Below are positions 7,107-15,566 of a DNA stretch of 43,776 bases, one piece after another. Position 1 is the stretch's first letter, and each line of letters starts with the position of its first letter. Source of the stretch: Fidelibacterota bacterium. Lineage in GTDB: Bacteria > Fidelibacterota > UBA2242. Position numbers and translations under genes: made by a program. Under the pieces are notes generated by a model. That model did not search any database. It was not told the origin of the DNA and worked only from the letters and a program-made list of their open reading frames with translations. The stretch lies in assembly GCA_016782645.1 (NCBI GenBank), contig JADHYC010000015.1, positions 1 through 43,776 on the forward strand, read 5' to 3'.

Positions 7107-9851
7107 CTATTTCAACAATAACATTTTCTTTGTCACATGGTAGTCACCAAAATCTACACTGTAGAAATAGACACCTGTTGGAACTTCTTCTCCATTCTTG
7201 TTTTTTCCATTCCATGTGATTGTCTTATATCCAGCTTCTTCGTATTCATTCTTTATTATTAATACTTCTCCACCAAGAATGTTATAAATAGAAAGCTTAA
7301 CAAAGCCATTTATCGGTAAATCGTATTGTATTTGTGTAGAAGAATTGAATGGATTCGGAAAGTTTTGATGCAGTAGAAATTCCGACGGGAGTTGTTTCTC
7401 GCTGATTGTATTTACGGGATTGACGACATTTATACTGGTTTTGTAGTATAATCCTGATGAGTAATAATAGATAGTAATGTAAATTTTACCCTCAGTCATT
7501 CCCTCCGTGGAGAAAGTTCCTGCGTGTGAGTTTTCACCGGTTGAGCTTATTGGAAGTTCAAAAGTTTCGATTCCATCGTTTTCGATAATAATAGACATAT
7601 CATGGTATTGAAACCAGATATCCGATAATCCGATATACAGTGTTACTTCGTCTCCTAATTCCGGAGTAGAATCTGAAAAACTGATGCTAAAGGTAAAAAT
7701 TCCTTCATTATAGAGATAATAATAATCAGGGTTATTATTAGAAAGTTCGTAAATCGTGTCAACGAATACCGATGTCCAGTATGGCAGTTGTGGAGGATCT
7801 TCAGAGACAAGCATTTCAGCCCATTCTTCATCTGTTAATCTGTTTGAAAGTGGCTGTATAAATTCATAATAAGAAAAAATACCGCCAACAGTAACTTTTA
7901 ACTCATTTTCAACCTGGCATATAACGAAAATTCTGAAAGGATAACCAACTCCTTCTTCAAGACAGGTTCCGGTATTTGAATCCGTATGGACATCAGCAAT
8001 TACTGGCATTTCATCTTCTGATGAATATGGATCAGGTCCATTTCCCCATTCAGCTTCTTCACCAAAGGTCACAAGATCCTCAATAATTTTACCGAAATCA
8101 CAAATAGTACTATATTCGCCCATTGTAATATTTCCACCTGTTAATTCTTTTTCCGAGATTGATTTCAGAGTCAATAATAATTCTTCTAATGTAGTCAGTT
8201 TTGCTTCCATTTCTTCATTTAGTATTGACAATCCAAGCAATCCTTCACACATTAATTTTGATAATGAAGCAAGACGAGCAAAAAGATATGGGTTGGGTTC
8301 AACATAACCCTGAATATTATTATTCATCAGTTTATCTGATACTAATTCTGTACAGCTCTGTTTTGCATATAGAATTGTATCGTGTCTTAATTCGGTCCAT
8401 GAACCAAGTGCAGTATTTATATCCTTTCGCAGCCAAGCCAGATTTTGCATAAAAGGAGGGAAGCCTTCGCCTTTTTCAAAGAGCAGCGGTATCAAACAAT
8501 AAAGCCAGTTCCAATAAAGATTTTCTGTCCACTGTTCATCAGGATAGTTTTCATATAGATCTTTTAAATAAGCCAATTGCTGGATATATCCAATGTAATT
8601 AGTTTCTCCCATTTCACTTAGAAGATTATAGGCTTCATCTGAATTCATAACTGTAAGAACATCAAGCGATTTTGGCATTAACCTATCAGGAACAAATGGA
8701 AATACAAGTTGATCAAGCATATAGGAATCGGGAATAAATCGCTGTCCCATAAACCGCATACCTTTTGGTGTATTTGTTGTGATTAGTGGTTCAGGGAAAT
8801 ACTCATTTGCCTGAGTTATGAAATCAAGAATTGTAGTTTCAATTAAATTATTTTCAATAGGCTGTTCACTGAAATCTTCTCCGAAATATTGTTTTGCAAA
8901 GGTTAAATAATCCTGTGGAAGCAAGTCATCGGCTTTACCAACAAAAAATACTGTCGGGATATAAATATTGTTCCAATAGGTCCATATTGTCCCTTTGGTT
9001 TGTATGTTCTCTATAAGATGAATTAAAGCAAGTGCAGCACCGGTAAGATCGGGATGTGGGGAGCTGCTATAGTACCATGCATTGAATAGAGTAAATGTCT
9101 GTCTTCCATGCCACATCATTGCCTTAAAATATTTTTTCAATTCTTCTGTTTTTGTATAATGTCCTCTCGGTTTGTACTGGCTGTAATCTTCATCATAAGC
9201 ATTGAAAAGGGGAGATAAGACATAACCCTCGTGTGCATCAATTAGAGTAAGTTCCTGATTTACAATATCGGCGACTGAATCCGGAATGATAAAATTTTCG
9301 TCAAGAATTTTTAGAGGAACTGAAAAATATGCGACTACTTTTCTAAAACATTCTTTTGCAAAATCATCAGAAGAATTATTGTAGTAATTCAAAGCTTCTT
9401 CAAGTAATAGATTGTCCATATGTATCAAGAACTGTATGAAGAAATCTTCTTCCGCAGTCATTAAAATTTTGTCATAAAGTTTGTGGTAAGTATGCAAAAC
9501 AGCATCAGTAGTAATAAACTGCGGAATGTCCTTTTCTCTGGCTTCATTATAAATGTCGTAGATTTCCTTATAGCCAGATGGACTCGAATCTCTACCTGGA
9601 ATAACTAAAAAGTGGTTTTGCAGAAGTTTTGCTTTTTGTGCTTCTGTAAAGTTGAAATCGGTAAAGTTTACAACATTACTGAAATCGGATTCAATTTCAT
9701 ATTGAGCTGCATCAGGTTCAATTTCAACTAAATAGGGAATATAAGTACCAAATTCTGTTTCGACTGATTCTGTTATATCAGCTATCATACTTTCTTGAGC
9801 ATAGCAAAAAATAGGAAGGGTTAAAAGCATTAAGAGAATTGTTCTTTTCAT
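7107..9851 (-). CDS. DUF3160-family exported protein with C-terminal type IX-like sorting domain
   Basis: 914 residues. A signal peptide (MKRTILLMLLTLPIFCYAQ) is followed by a long alpha-rich domain recognised as DUF3160 from segments such as FTEAQKAKLLQNHFLVIPG, DIPQFITTDAVLHTYHKLYD and RFIPDSYMLDQLVFP. An Ig-like stretch follows (about 730-820). The end is a FlgD-like sorting domain (NFPNPFNSSTQIQYDLP ... VTKKMLLLK), nearly the same design as in the neighbouring beta-helix protein. The start is supported by a GAGGAG ribosome binding site 8 nt upstream. The biochemical role of DUF3160 is not known to me. Sharing the C-terminal signal with its neighbour suggests both leave by the same outer-membrane route. 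It is separate from the 7039 gene by 67 bp on the same strand, so co-transcription is possible. Confidence 0.9.
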   Translation of the reverse strand: MKRTILLMLLTLPIFCYAQESMIADITESVETEFGTYIPYLVEIEPDAAQYEIESDFSNVVNFTDFNFTEAQKAKLLQNHFLVIPGRDSSPSGYKEIYDIYNEAREKDIPQFITTDAVLHTYHKLYDKILMTAEEDFFIQFLIHMDNLLLEEALNYYNNSSDDFAKECFRKVVAYFSVPLKILDENFIIPDSVADIVNQELTLIDAHEGYVLSPLFNAYDEDYSQYKPRGHYTKTEELKKYFKAMMWHGRQTFTLFNAWYYSSSPHPDLTGAALALIHLIENIQTKGTIWTYWNNIYIPTVFFVGKADDLLPQDYLTFAKQYFGEDFSEQPIENNLIETTILDFITQANEYFPEPLITTNTPKGMRFMGQRFIPDSYMLDQLVFPFVPDRLMPKSLDVLTVMNSDEAYNLLSEMGETNYIGYIQQLAYLKDLYENYPDEQWTENLYWNWLYCLIPLLFEKGEGFPPFMQNLAWLRKDINTALGSWTELRHDTILYAKQSCTELVSDKLMNNNIQGYVEPNPYLFARLASLSKLMCEGLLGLSILNEEMEAKLTTLEELLLTLKSISEKELTGGNITMGEYSTICDFGKIIEDLVTFGEEAEWGNGPDPYSSEDEMPVIADVHTDSNTGTCLEEGVGYPFRIFVICQVENELKVTVGGIFSYYEFIQPLSNRLTDEEWAEMLVSEDPPQLPYWTSVFVDTIYELSNNNPDYYYLYNEGIFTFSISFSDSTPELGDEVTLYIGLSDIWFQYHDMSIIIENDGIETFELPISSTGENSHAGTFSTEGMTEGKIYITIYYYSSGLYYKTSINVVNPVNTISEKQLPSEFLLHQNFPNPFNSSTQIQYDLPINGFVKLSIYNILGGEVLIIKNEYEEAGYKTITWNGKNKNGEEVPTGVYFYSVDFGDYHVTKKMLLLK

Positions 9852-10346
9852 TTTAACATCTCCTCATTAATATTTTTTACTTAATATATAATAGCATCTA
9901 TTTTTGTAAAAGTCAAATACAGTTTAGTAATTTTGGAAAATAATGCTAAATAATTCATACAAAATCTGTGTTATTGATTAAAATAATTAATAAAATATTT
10001 TTATCTATGAGTAAATAATATTTTACAACAATCCATACCTTGCATTTGCTTTTATTGAGAGATAAATTCAACCAGAGGAAATAGGAGAACAATATGCTAA
10101 GAACCGCTACTTTAGAAGAGATTAAAAATGGAAAACAGGAAGTGAAAAGAAGGGAAAATTCAGGATAAAAAAATATTGGTGAAAATCCTATTAGTTTAAA
10201 AATATGCTAAAAAATAATGGGAAGCCGTCTGAATATTGGAAACACACTAAAACTTCTATGGAACAAGGGAAAATAACTATAGCTTCTCTTAATAACAAAG
10301 AAATCAGAAATTATGTTTTATCGTAAATTAAAGATTTATCATTATT
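9852..10346. other. AT-rich intergenic region with two short decayed reading frames
   Basis: This is a divergent spacer between the DUF3160 gene and archease. The left half is AT-rich with no recognisable feature beyond the ribosome binding site of the minus-strand gene. The right half (10094-10326) carries two short frames described separately. Confidence 0.5.
10094..10326 (+). pseudogene. Possible gene remnant: two short frames
   Basis: An ATG at 10094 with a good AGGAG ribosome binding site opens 24 codons (MLRTATLEEIKNG...) and stops at 10166-10168. A second frame, 10204-10326, gives 40 residues with KPSEYWKHTKTSMEQGK. The ribosome binding site on a 24-codon frame followed by a second, more protein-like frame suggests one decayed small gene or two tiny genes. 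I do not recognise the family. The alternative is that both are chance frames in AT-rich DNA. Confidence 0.25.
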
Positions 10347-10778
10347 ATGTTCTCTAAACCTGATAAAATATATGCTCTTTTTGATCAAACATCTGACCTT
10401 GGAGTAGAGGTTAAAGGGACTGAATTACATAATTTGTTTGAGAATGCCGGTGTTGCTTTATTTGATTTAATGACATCTCTTGAAAAAGTACAGAATAAAG
10501 AGTGTCGTGACATTTCACTTCAAAGTGATGATATAGAATTATTATTAAGAGAATGGCTTGGTGAACTTTTGTATTTGTCAATTGTGGATAAATTTCTTTT
10601 TAAGTCTTTCAATATCAAAGAAATCAGTGAAAATGCACTTTATGCAAAAGTATGTGGTGAGAAATTTGACACTGAGAGACATATTCTTAAAAGAGAAATT
10701 AAAAGTGTGACATATCATCAACTTAAAGTAAAACGTGTTAAAGGCGAATGGAAAGCACGTTTTGTTTTAGATATATAA
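10347..10778 (+). CDS. Archease, RtcB cofactor protein
   Basis: 143 residues matching archease from the N-terminal YALFDQTSDLGVEVKG segment (family form: YE.xEHTADxG) to the C-terminal KREIKSVTYHQLKV, where the family has the conserved K..TYH element, and the ending RFVLDI. Archease helps the RNA ligase RtcB reach and regenerate its guanylylated form and broadens its nucleotide use. rtcB begins 10 bp downstream on the same strand, the usual pairing, so the two are almost certainly one transcript. The ATG at 10347 lacks a strong ribosome binding site, but the homology begins about eight residues after it, so a later start would cut the family core. Confidence 0.92.
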   Translation: MFSKPDKIYALFDQTSDLGVEVKGTELHNLFENAGVALFDLMTSLEKVQNKECRDISLQSDDIELLLREWLGELLYLSIVDKFLFKSFNIKEISENALYAKVCGEKFDTERHILKREIKSVTYHQLKVKRVKGEWKARFVLDI

Positions 10779-10788
10779 GGGGCAAACG

Positions 10789-12234
10789 ATGAACAATCAA
10801 AATTTAACTAAGTTATCTCCTTATTTGTGGGAAATCTCCAAAACTGGTAACATGCGTGTTCCAGGACGGATTTATGCCAGTGAAAAGTTAATGAAGGTTA
10901 TTCTTCATGATGAAAGTCTTAAACAGGTTGCAAACGTCGCTCACTTGCCTGGGATTGTTGGTTATTCTTTTGCAATGCCGGATATACACTGGGGTTATGG
11001 ATTCCCTATTGGCGGTGTTGCTGCCACTGATGTAGAAACCGGAGTAATATCTCCGGGTGGCGTCGGATATGACATCAACTGTGGAGTGCGTCTGATACAT
11101 ACAAATTTAAGAGCAGAAGAAATAAGACCCAAAATTAAGAAAATTGTAGCGTCTCTATTTAACAGTATTCCAACAGGTGTAGGTTCTCATGGGGCTATAA
11201 AGAAACTATCTATTGGTGATGTTAAAAAAGTTTTAATTACCGGAGCAAAATGGTCAGTTGAACATGGATACGGTTTTGCGGATGATTTAAGATTTATTGA
11301 AGAGGGAGGATGTCTTGAGGGTTCTGATCCGGATATGATTTCGCAACGAGCATACCAGCGTGGTACTCCTCAATTGGGTACGCTTGGCTCAGGAAATCAC
11401 TTTGTAGAAGTATCAAAGATTGAGGAGATTTTTTACCCTGAAGCTGCAGAGATATTCGGAGTAAAGCAGGGAGGAGTAGTTGTAATTGTTCATACAGGTT
11501 CACGTGGTTTGGGTTATCAGGTTTGTGATGATTTTCTGAAAGTTACATTAAGAGCAGTTTCGAAGTATGGTATAGAGATTCCTGACCGTCAACTTGCATG
11601 TGCACCTTTATCATCTTCAGAAGGGAAAAATTATTTAGCTGCAATGCGCTCTGCTGCCAACTTTGCTTTTGCTAATCGGCAGGTTATATACGCATTAATA
11701 AAAAAATCTCTGATTTCGTCATTAAATATATCACCTTCTGAATTGGGATTTAAATTGGTCTGGGATATAGCACATAATATTGCAAAAATTGAAGAGCACA
11801 CTTATAAAGGAAAGAAAATCAAGGTTTGTGTTCATAGAAAAGGCGCTACACGTGCATTTGGACCGGGAAGTCCTGATCTACCAGATGAATATAAAGAAAT
11901 CGGTCAACCGGTGCTAATTCCCGGCGATATGGGAACGGAATCATATTTGTGTGTTGGGACAGAAAAGGCAATGCGGGAGACTTTTGGTTCTTCCTGTCAT
12001 GGAGCAGGACGTGTCATGTCACGCAGACAGGCGAAAAAACGAAGTAGAGAAATTGATATATTTTCAGAGATAAGAAAATCAGGTGTATTTGTTATGGCTG
12101 AAGGTAAAGGGACAATTGCCGAGGAGATGCCTTACGCTTATAAAGATGTATCTGAAGTCGTTAATACAATGCATAATGCCGGAATGACTAAAAAGGTTGC
12201 GAGATTTACACCGATGGGAGTGATAAAAGGATAG
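10789..12234 (+). CDS. rtcB: RNA-splicing ligase RtcB (GTP, Mn2+ dependent)
   Basis: 481 residues, the length of the archaeal/human-type enzyme rather than the ~408-residue E. coli form. RtcB joins 2',3'-cyclic phosphate or 3'-phosphate RNA ends to 5'-OH ends, for tRNA splicing or repair of cleaved RNA. The metal and nucleotide residues are visible: D95 and C98 in GGVGYDINCGVR, His near 204 in GSGNHFVEV, His near 235 in VHTGSRGLG, H329 in WDIAHN, and the guanylylated H404 in SSCHGAGR, with the PGSPDLPDEY GTP-site loop at about 369-378. Nothing is missing. A ribosome binding site (AAGGGGC) precedes the ATG. With no introns expected in tRNA genes here, repair of damaged RNA is the likelier role, but the substrate is not shown by the sequence. 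Confidence 0.96.
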   Translation: MNNQNLTKLSPYLWEISKTGNMRVPGRIYASEKLMKVILHDESLKQVANVAHLPGIVGYSFAMPDIHWGYGFPIGGVAATDVETGVISPGGVGYDINCGVRLIHTNLRAEEIRPKIKKIVASLFNSIPTGVGSHGAIKKLSIGDVKKVLITGAKWSVEHGYGFADDLRFIEEGGCLEGSDPDMISQRAYQRGTPQLGTLGSGNHFVEVSKIEEIFYPEAAEIFGVKQGGVVVIVHTGSRGLGYQVCDDFLKVTLRAVSKYGIEIPDRQLACAPLSSSEGKNYLAAMRSAANFAFANRQVIYALIKKSLISSLNISPSELGFKLVWDIAHNIAKIEEHTYKGKKIKVCVHRKGATRAFGPGSPDLPDEYKEIGQPVLIPGDMGTESYLCVGTEKAMRETFGSSCHGAGRVMSRRQAKKRSREIDIFSEIRKSGVFVMAEGKGTIAEEMPYAYKDVSEVVNTMHNAGMTKKVARFTPMGVIKG

Positions 12235-12254
12235 AATATACATTTACGTTTATT

Positions 12255-13865
12255 TTATCGTTCATATACAATTTTTCCATCAACTACAGTTGTCATTACA
12301 CGTGAATTCTGGATTTCTTCAGGTGGAATATTTATAATATCTTTATTGATAATTACAAAGTCTGCCAATTTCCCCGGTTCAAGGGAGCCTTTCAATTTTT
12401 CTTCAAATGTAGCATAAGCAGGATTAATTGTATAACATTTCAGTGCTTCTTCTACACTGATCTTTTGCTCAGATATCCATCCATCGGGATTCTTACCGTC
12501 AAGAGTTTGGCGAGTTACAGCTGCATATATTCCATCCAGCGGAATTGGTGGTTCTACATACCAGTCACTACCGAAAATAATATGAGTTTTGGAATTTAAT
12601 AGAGAATGGAAGACAAAAGATGTTTTCAAACGATTTGATCCAATGACTTTTTCCGCCCACTGTCCGTCGTCAATTGCTTGATAAGGCTGCATACTTGCAA
12701 TAATGCCCGATTTGTTAAAACGCGGAATATCTTTTGGAATAATATGCTGTGCATGTTCAATCCTGAAGCGCCTATCATGGCGAGCATTTTTACGTGCAAC
12801 ACATTCATAAATATTGAGCAATATATTTATAGCACGGTCACCAATGGCGTGAGTGATAATCTGTAATCCGGCTTTATCTGCATGTGAAACTAGATGGTAG
12901 AGTTCCTCTTGTTGAGTGAGCAGAAGCCCGGTATCATTTGGTGCGTCGGTATAAGGTTGAAAAAATGCAGCAGTATGTGATCCTAAAGAGCCGTCCATGA
13001 AAGCTTTTAAAGCACCTATTCGTAGCCATTGGTCGCCATTTCCTTTGGAATTTATTTTATCATATAGCTGTTCCCATGTTTCGAGAGGTACAGCCGAAGA
13101 GATCCGTGTACGCAATTTTCCTGCTTTATGTGCACTCTCAAATACTTTTAGTTCATCCCATGTTCCCATGTTATGAACTGATGTTACACCTTGCCTGGCG
13201 ACGTATTGCATAGCGGATTTTAGGGCTTTGTCTTTCATTTCTTCGGAAGGCTCAGGTATAATGCGAGTAATAAGTTTCATAGCGTTGTCTTTAAAAATAC
13301 CGGTCGGCTCTCCATTTAAGGAACGAACAATTGTTCCACCTTTGATATCCGGTGTGTCTTTAGTGATATTAGCAGCTTTTAGTGCTATGCTATTTGCCAG
13401 AGCCATGTGTCCATCGAGCCGGTTAATCCATATTGGATTATTGGGAGTTACTTTGTCAATCCAGTCACGACACGGTAGTTCTCCACCCCATAGTTCGTGA
13501 TTCCAATCACCACCAGTAATCCATGTCCCAGGTTTAATAGTTTCAGAAAATGATTTAATTCTTATAATGAAATCTTCAGGAGTTCGAGCATTACGAAGTT
13601 GGACTGATTTTAATCGAAGACCTCCTTCGATAAAATGCAGATGTGAATCCGTAAATCCCGGTATTAGAATCTGACCTTTTGCGTCTATTACCAGTGTATT
13701 TTTATTAAGTAATTTTCGGACTTCTTTATTGGAATCAACGGTGGTGATTAAGTTTCCACTTACAGAAATAGCTTCTGCCCGGGGTTTTAGAGGATTAGCA
13801 GTCCAAATCTTTGCATTAATGATAGCAAGTGTAATTTTTTGTTGAGATAAATATTTTTCAGTCAT
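12255..13865 (-). CDS. YtcJ-like amidohydrolase (amidohydrolase 3 family)
   Basis: 536 residues of the metal-dependent amidohydrolase superfamily. The N-terminal beta-sandwich strand carries AKIWTANPLKPRAEAI. The metal motif DSHLHF follows QILIPGFT. Further family marks are GGDWNHELWGG, NRLDGHMALANS, ITHAIGDRAI, RIEHAQHI and FGSDWYVEPP. The C-terminal strands (GKLADFVIINKDI) close the sandwich. YtcJ-type proteins are cytoplasmic hydrolases whose substrates are mostly unknown; no signal peptide is present. The gene converges with rtcB (20 bp between stops) and lies 87 bp downstream of rnz on the same strand. A shared transcript with rnz is plausible without implying a shared function. Confidence 0.88.
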   Translation of the reverse strand: MTEKYLSQQKITLAIINAKIWTANPLKPRAEAISVSGNLITTVDSNKEVRKLLNKNTLVIDAKGQILIPGFTDSHLHFIEGGLRLKSVQLRNARTPEDFIIRIKSFSETIKPGTWITGGDWNHELWGGELPCRDWIDKVTPNNPIWINRLDGHMALANSIALKAANITKDTPDIKGGTIVRSLNGEPTGIFKDNAMKLITRIIPEPSEEMKDKALKSAMQYVARQGVTSVHNMGTWDELKVFESAHKAGKLRTRISSAVPLETWEQLYDKINSKGNGDQWLRIGALKAFMDGSLGSHTAAFFQPYTDAPNDTGLLLTQQEELYHLVSHADKAGLQIITHAIGDRAINILLNIYECVARKNARHDRRFRIEHAQHIIPKDIPRFNKSGIIASMQPYQAIDDGQWAEKVIGSNRLKTSFVFHSLLNSKTHIIFGSDWYVEPPIPLDGIYAAVTRQTLDGKNPDGWISEQKISVEEALKCYTINPAYATFEEKLKGSLEPGKLADFVIINKDIINIPPEEIQNSRVMTTVVDGKIVYER

Positions 13866-13952
13866 TTTTTAACTACTTTAATTTATACAGGATAAATTGA
13901 TATCTTGTCAAGAACAAATTTATTACAGTGGATAAAGAAATCCTTTGGATTT

Positions 13953-14876
13953 TCAATACAATATTCTTTTTCGTTCAGGAAATGTTACAATGTCTCCATC
14001 TTTTACAGCGATAACATTTAAGTGAATTATACTGGCTTCTTTTACAAACTCTTCATTTGATGAATATCTCTGGGAAAAGTGTGTAAGAACCAATTTTTTT
14101 ACATTGGAAGTTTTTGCTATTCCTGCAGCTTGAGATGAAGTTAGATGATAATATTTCTCTGCTTCATTTTCTTCTGATGATAAGTATGTAGATTCACAAA
14201 TCATAAGATCAACTTTCTTAGCAAGTTCATACACAGCAGGGCAGAGGCGAGTATCCATAACAAAAGCCATACTCTGCCCAAGTTTAGGAACACTTACGTC
14301 TTCTAAATATAATGTATGATTATCTATGTTAATTTTCCCAAGCCTTTTAACCTTTCGGACAGCCTCTCCCTTAACTCCAGCAGCAGCCAGTTTTTTCGGA
14401 AGCATAGTGTATCCTTTATTTTCCTGAATTCTAAAACCCCAAGTATCCACTGTATGCTCTAAATTTTTAGTCTCTATTGTAATTTGGTCATTTTTAAATA
14501 TTATTCCGGGAATCGAGATAGGGTGTTCCTGAATGTTGCTTGAACCATGGAAAATGCAGGCTTCTTTTAGATTTTCATAATACTTTTGACCGGAAGCAGG
14601 ATAATAAATTTCAACAGGATGATTTACTTTGTCTAAAGAAATTCGCTGAATGATTCCAGGTAGACCAAGACAGTGATCGCCGTGAAAATGAGTTATAAAG
14701 ATTTTTGTTATATTTGATGATGAAATACCTGCGTAGATCATCTTCCGCTGAGTTCCTTCACCAGGATCAAAAAGAAATCCTTCTTTATCCCATCGAATAA
14801 AGTATCCGTTATGATTTCTATAACGAGTAGGAACTTGAGATGCAGTGCCAAGAATGATTAACTTTCTTTCAGACAT
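13953..14876 (-). CDS. rnz: Ribonuclease Z (tRNA 3'-endonuclease)
   Basis: 307 residues, the normal length of the short-form enzyme. The metallo-beta-lactamase metal motif HFHGDH (H63, H65, D67, H68) follows FDPGEGTQRKMIYAGI, the classic RNase Z segment. Further marks are DTRLCPAVYELAKKVDLMICESTY, HLTSSQAAGIA and VLTHFSQRYS. RNase Z cuts pre-tRNA after the discriminator base so that CCA can be added. The tRNA-Val gene in this window has no encoded CCA, the substrate type this enzyme is needed for. The start ATG at 14876 leads directly into the first strand (MSERKLIILGTAS). The first glycine-rich strand is GTASQVPTR rather than the more usual GTGSxxPT. Confidence 0.94.
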   Translation of the reverse strand: MSERKLIILGTASQVPTRYRNHNGYFIRWDKEGFLFDPGEGTQRKMIYAGISSSNITKIFITHFHGDHCLGLPGIIQRISLDKVNHPVEIYYPASGQKYYENLKEACIFHGSSNIQEHPISIPGIIFKNDQITIETKNLEHTVDTWGFRIQENKGYTMLPKKLAAAGVKGEAVRKVKRLGKINIDNHTLYLEDVSVPKLGQSMAFVMDTRLCPAVYELAKKVDLMICESTYLSSEENEAEKYYHLTSSQAAGIAKTSNVKKLVLTHFSQRYSSNEEFVKEASIIHLNVIAVKDGDIVTFPERKRILY

Positions 14877-15566
14877 TTTTTAATAAACCTCCAGGATATC
14901 AAGTTTTTCCAAATTTATCGAAAATAAATACAAATTACTTTTAAGAAAATCATTATAGCCTGGATTATTCACCACGAATTATCTCAAAGAGATGCCTCCG
15001 GCACACGAATTGTTTATTACACAATTAGTTATGGAACGTTGAGTGAACATTATCTTAGAGTTATTTAAAGTGGACGTTAATTGTTATAAAGTTTTAAAAT
15101 CATTAGTGTTAATTAGCCTGCCTGTGCGAGCACACAGACAGGTGTGATTCCCTTCCCGTTCCGAATCATCGGGATCAGCCATGGTAGATGATGAATTACT
15201 TAGTATAGAAAAAATTTGAAAAGAAAATATTTGTTGATATTTATGAGTTTACTTAAAAAACTAAAATTTATCCCTGTCACACTGAGTAATCACAATTTAT
15301 TGTGATGTTATCGAAGTGTGTTTGGAGGATGTCTCCCTTTCCCGATGGGGACTCCTTTCGGAGCGATGAACTCAGGATGACATCCAATTAATTACTTTTA
15401 CGACCTTTTTTAAGTAGACTCATTAAAAAATCTACCATATTTGTAGAATCATAGTGCTTTAAATTTTACCTTCAAATCGTTAATAAAGGAAATTTTTTAA
15501 AAGTAATAAACAAAGACTCTATTTATCCTTTTATTTTTAGAAAAATCGTTTCAAATTATCAAACAA
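14877..15566. other. 690-bp gene-free region with palindromic repeats
   Basis: No convincing reading frame. Near 14990 there is a small tgcctccggca hairpin. At about 15115-15143 an imperfect stem (CCTGcCTGTG against CACAGaCAGG) surrounds a CGAGCA loop. At 15243-15423 lies a longer inverted-repeat element. Short GC-rich blocks of this kind, scattered among AT-rich spacers, look like dispersed intergenic repeats of this genome. Confidence 0.6.
15243..15423. repeat. 181-bp MITE-like element with 18-bp terminal inverted repeats
   Basis: The ends are atgagtttacttaaaaaa (15243-15260) and ttttttaagtagactcat (15406-15423), inverted copies with one mismatch. Inside are a perfect hairpin (ATCACAAT-tt-ATTGTGAT, about 15289-15306), a CTCAGGATGAC block, and ggatgtc/gacatcc arms. 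No transposase is encoded, so the element would be non-autonomous if mobile. A target-site duplication is not clear. Confidence 0.5.
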
